A DNA stretch of 64,000 nucleotides from contig NZ_JOAP01000006.1 of the NCBI RefSeq assembly GCF_000720475.1, positions 62,001 to 126,000 on the forward strand, written 5' to 3'. The DNA comes from Streptomyces aureocirculatus (lineage in GTDB: Bacteria; Actinomycetota; Actinomycetes; Streptomycetales; Streptomycetaceae). Shown one piece after another: positions 61,716 through 64,000 of the stretch. The position numbers and the translations under genes are program-made. The stretch's first letter is position 1. Every line of letters starts with the position of its first letter. The notes below the pieces were generated by a model. That model was given only the letters and a program-made list of their open reading frames with translations. It was not told where the DNA came from and ran no database searches.

Positions 61716-63830
61716 TCACCCCACCCGCGTCCGCCGCGTCACCCGCTGCACGTACTCCTTCCGGTCGAGCGGATTGTGGTCCGTGCGCGGGCGGCCCGGC
61801 GGGGTGCCGTGGACCGGCGCGTAGTGGTCGAAGGCGGTCTCCAACTCGCCCTCGCCACGGGTGAGCCCGGGCAGTGCCTGCTCCAGGCCGTGCACCCGAG
61901 CGGCGGGCACCACCCCGTCGACGACGTATGTGGACCCGTGTGCCGTCGGTGTGTGCGGTACCGCGCGCAGCCGCCCGAGGGCCGGAAGCAGCGTCCCGAA
62001 CACATCGGCGGGCACGGTGAGCCGGAACCGGTGCATCGGCTCGTGCACCCGCGTGCCCGCCCGCCGCAGCGCGTCCATCAGGACGAGCGGCGTGAGCTGA
62101 CGGAAGTCGCCGGCCGTGCTCGACATGCTTTTGTCGAAGACGGCGTGGGCGTGGCTCTGGCGCGGCCAGTACCCGGAATGCGTCATGGTGACGAGACAGT
62201 CGGGCACCTCCCACCCGTGCGGCCCCTGCCGCAACGTCTCCCCGACCGTCTCCTCGACGGCCTTGAAGAACGCGTACGGCATCGAACCGAGCTCCACGCC
62301 CAGCCGGAACTCCACGCCCGACCCGACCGGCGCGGGCTCCACCCGCAGCCCCACTGTGGCGAGGAACGGATTCGGGTCGGTGTCGATGATCTCCACAGCC
62401 GCGCCGATGCCGACGACCCGCTCCACGCAGATCGTCGTGGTCTCGCGGAAGTCGGCGCCGACCCCGAACTCGGCGGCGAGCGTGGCCTCGATGACCTCCT
62501 TCTGGACCTCGCCGTACAGGGACACGGAAATCTCCTGCCGCAGCGGGTCCTGCCGCAGGCCGATCAGCGGGTCCTGCTCCGCGAGCTGGGTGAGCGCGGA
62601 GTGCAGGGCGGCCCGGTCCGAGGGGTGGCGCGGTTCGACGACGGTCTCCAGCGTGGGCGGCGCGAAGTGGTGCCGTGCCCGGTGCCGCTCCGGTACGTCC
62701 CGCTCGTGGCCGAGCACATCGCCGATGCGTACGCCGCGCAGCCCCCACAGGAGCGCGATCTGCCCGGCCGATACGGCGTCGCGCGGAGCCGCCGTGCCCT
62801 GCTCGAAGACGCCGATGCCGGTGACTTTGTCCTTGGCGTTCTTGGACCCGCTGACGGACCCGCCCCCGGCCCCGCCGACCCGGACCCGGTCCCGTACGCG
62901 CACCGTGCCGGAGAACATCCGCGCGTACGCCACCTTCTCGCCCGCGAGGCCGCGCTCGACCTTGAAGACGGTGCCCGCGACGGGCCCGTCCGCGGCGCAG
63001 GGCGCCGCGGGCAGCAACTCCTTGATCGCGTCGGTCAGCGCGTCGATCCCGGTACCGGTCATGGCCGAGCCGAGAAGGACCGGGTGGACCAGGGCCCGCC
63101 GGGTCTGGGCCGCGAGGGCTGTGTGCAGTTCGTCGTGGCGCAGGGCGGTGCCCTCGACGTACGCGGAAAGCAGCGCGTCGTCGTGTTCGGCGAGGAGTTC
63201 GGCCAGGCGGGCGGTGAAGTCCGGGTCGTCGGTGGCGTACGGGACGTAGTGCGCCGTGCGGGTGCCGGGGGCGTCCACCGTGCCCAGGGGGGTGACGGCG
63301 GGCGTCAACTTCCTGGCCAGGTCGGCCAGTACGCGCTCGGGGTTCGCTCCGCCGCGGTCCACCTTGTTGACGAACACGAGCGTGGGGATGGCGAGCCTGC
63401 GCAGTGTGCGCATCAGGACGCGGGTCTGCGCCTGTACGCCCTCGACGGCGGACACGACGAGCACGGCGCCGTCGAGCACGCTCAGGACTCGCTCCACCTC
63501 GGCGATGAAGTCCGGGTGACCGGGGGTGTCGATGAGGTTGACGGTGACGTCGTCGATCGCGAACGAGACGACCGCCGACTTGATGGTGATGCCGCGCTGC
63601 CGCTCGAGGGCGAGGGTGTCGGTCCTGGTGCTGCCGTCGTCGACGCTGCCGACCTCGTCGATGACACCGGCGGTGTGCAGCAGCCGCTCGGTCAGGCTGG
63701 TCTTGCCGGCGTCCACATGGGCGAGGATGCCCAGGTTCAGGATGCGGGGGCCGGTGTGCGTGTGCTCATGCGAGGGCCGCTCATGTGCGGTGCGGGTGTC
63801 CTGCGGGTCCTGCTGTGGGTGAGATGCCAC
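61716..63830 (-). CDS. Ribosomal protection GTPase, Tet(M)/OtrA-like
   Basis: A 704-residue EF-G-like translational GTPase of the tetracycline ribosomal protection family. G1 AHVDAGKTS (37-45), G3 DTPGHPDF (101-108), G4 NKVD (155-158), switch RQRGITIKSA (~78). Domains II-V follow; SGYWPRQSHAHAVFDKSMSSTAGDFRQLTPLVLMDAL is typical of this family. Slightly longer than Tet(M) (~640) because of a ~29-residue His/Thr-rich leader and a Gly-rich insert (GGAGGGSVSGSKN). Whether it confers tetracycline resistance or serves another ribosome-rescue role is unknown. GTG 63830; a small upstream reading frame overlaps the start. Confidence 0.9.
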   Translation of the reverse strand: MASHPQQDPQDTRTAHERPSHEHTHTGPRILNLGILAHVDAGKTSLTERLLHTAGVIDEVGSVDDGSTRTDTLALERQRGITIKSAVVSFAIDDVTVNLIDTPGHPDFIAEVERVLSVLDGAVLVVSAVEGVQAQTRVLMRTLRRLAIPTLVFVNKVDRGGANPERVLADLARKLTPAVTPLGTVDAPGTRTAHYVPYATDDPDFTARLAELLAEHDDALLSAYVEGTALRHDELHTALAAQTRRALVHPVLLGSAMTGTGIDALTDAIKELLPAAPCAADGPVAGTVFKVERGLAGEKVAYARMFSGTVRVRDRVRVGGAGGGSVSGSKNAKDKVTGIGVFEQGTAAPRDAVSAGQIALLWGLRGVRIGDVLGHERDVPERHRARHHFAPPTLETVVEPRHPSDRAALHSALTQLAEQDPLIGLRQDPLRQEISVSLYGEVQKEVIEATLAAEFGVGADFRETTTICVERVVGIGAAVEIIDTDPNPFLATVGLRVEPAPVGSGVEFRLGVELGSMPYAFFKAVEETVGETLRQGPHGWEVPDCLVTMTHSGYWPRQSHAHAVFDKSMSSTAGDFRQLTPLVLMDALRRAGTRVHEPMHRFRLTVPADVFGTLLPALGRLRAVPHTPTAHGSTYVVDGVVPAARVHGLEQALPGLTRGEGELETAFDHYAPVHGTPPGRPRTDHNPLDRKEYVQRVTRRTRVG

Positions 63831-63894
63831 TAGGCGTCATGTCCTCGGGTCGGGGGGTGATTCCTTCCTGGTGGGACATGGACGTCTGGCGCAT
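63781..63894 (-). CDS. Possible 37-residue leader peptide of the ribosomal-protection gene
   Basis: ATG 63894 is preceded at good spacing by AGGAG (63901-63905 on the complement) and opens a 37-codon frame (MRQTSMSHQEGITPRPED...) that overlaps the GTPase start in another frame and stops ~50 bp inside it. Such leader ORFs can couple or attenuate expression of antibiotic-responsive genes. Real translation is unproven. Confidence 0.4.
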   Translation of the reverse strand: MRQTSMSHQEGITPRPEDMTPSGISPTAGPAGHPHRT

Positions 63895-63917
63895 CTGGGG
63901 CTCCTGGTTCGGCTCGG

Positions 63918-63955
63918 GTGGCACGGGTGGCACGGGTGGCACGGGTGGTGACGTG
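63918..63955. repeat. 9-bp tandem repeat in the leader region
   Basis: GGTGGCACG repeated three to four times directly upstream of the leader ORF, in the last non-coding stretch of the window. Confidence 0.8.
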
Positions 63956-64000
63956 ATCAGTGCAGCAGGGAGCCGTCGGCGACGGCAACCGAATTTGTGT

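Overview
The window is a chromosomal segment of a Streptomyces (high-GC actinomycete). The identification rests on very high GC, third-codon G/C bias, frequent GTG starts, a WhiB-family protein, the sigR-rsrA pair, a das chitosugar locus and an albaflavenone-type terpene pair. From the left edge to about 57 kb the gene order follows the core region of S. coelicolor around SCO5204-SCO5249, recalled from knowledge and not searched. The last 7 kb look more strain-specific.

Layout. 1-10 kb: a truncated UPF0182 membrane protein; two identical initiator tRNA genes flanking a SEL1-repeat protein; a Fur-type regulator divergent from a catalase with a palindrome inside the shared promoter; a CBS protein, histidinol-phosphatase, a TetR regulator and an SMR exporter. 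10-21 kb: aroA-rsgA, an M50-like protein, an SRAP protein and a hydrolase, then the thiol-stress sigma factor sigR with its anti-sigma rsrA, two overlapping HD-domain membrane proteins, a TPR protein and peptide deformylase. 21-30 kb: epi-isozizaene synthase plus CYP170-type P450, then nrdS and the class Ia ribonucleotide reductase nrdA-nrdB under two NrdR boxes and a cobalamin riboswitch. 30-34 kb: two monocarboxylate/pyruvate-type transporters (mctP and cstA), each with a small partner. 34-43 kb: dasR, dasA-dasB-dasC-dasD, nagB and a SIS-domain protein, with DasR sites, forming an N-acetylglucosamine/chitobiose uptake and catabolism unit. 43-57 kb: a TetR/SDR pair with twin operators, a PdtaS-like kinase, an scr5239-type small RNA, wblE, a lipid kinase, sigH with its anti-sigma factor, a Na+/H+ antiporter, a PLP enzyme, an amidase and a family 2B encapsulin-like shell protein. 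57-64 kb: a GNAT protein, a DHFR-like protein, a lipoprotein, an ECF41-type sigma factor and a ribosomal-protection GTPase.

Stress and redox control recurs: catR-katA, sigR-rsrA, sigH-prsH, wblE, and B12/NrdR control of nrdAB. GlcNAc flux through DasR is the second theme.

The least expected signal is repetitive. Many genes end in, or are followed by, locus-specific short tandem arrays. In several cases the first unit contains the gene's own stop codon (TPR gene, nrdB, dasR, dasD, the SDR gene, probably the GNAT gene). Other arrays fill the spacers at dasA-dasB, nagB-SIS and before def. A second recurring feature is a -10-like TANNNT hexamer 6-7 nt before a start codon that lacks a Shine-Dalgarno, seen at six genes and suggesting leaderless transcripts. 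All assignments were made by reading the sequence, without database searches.
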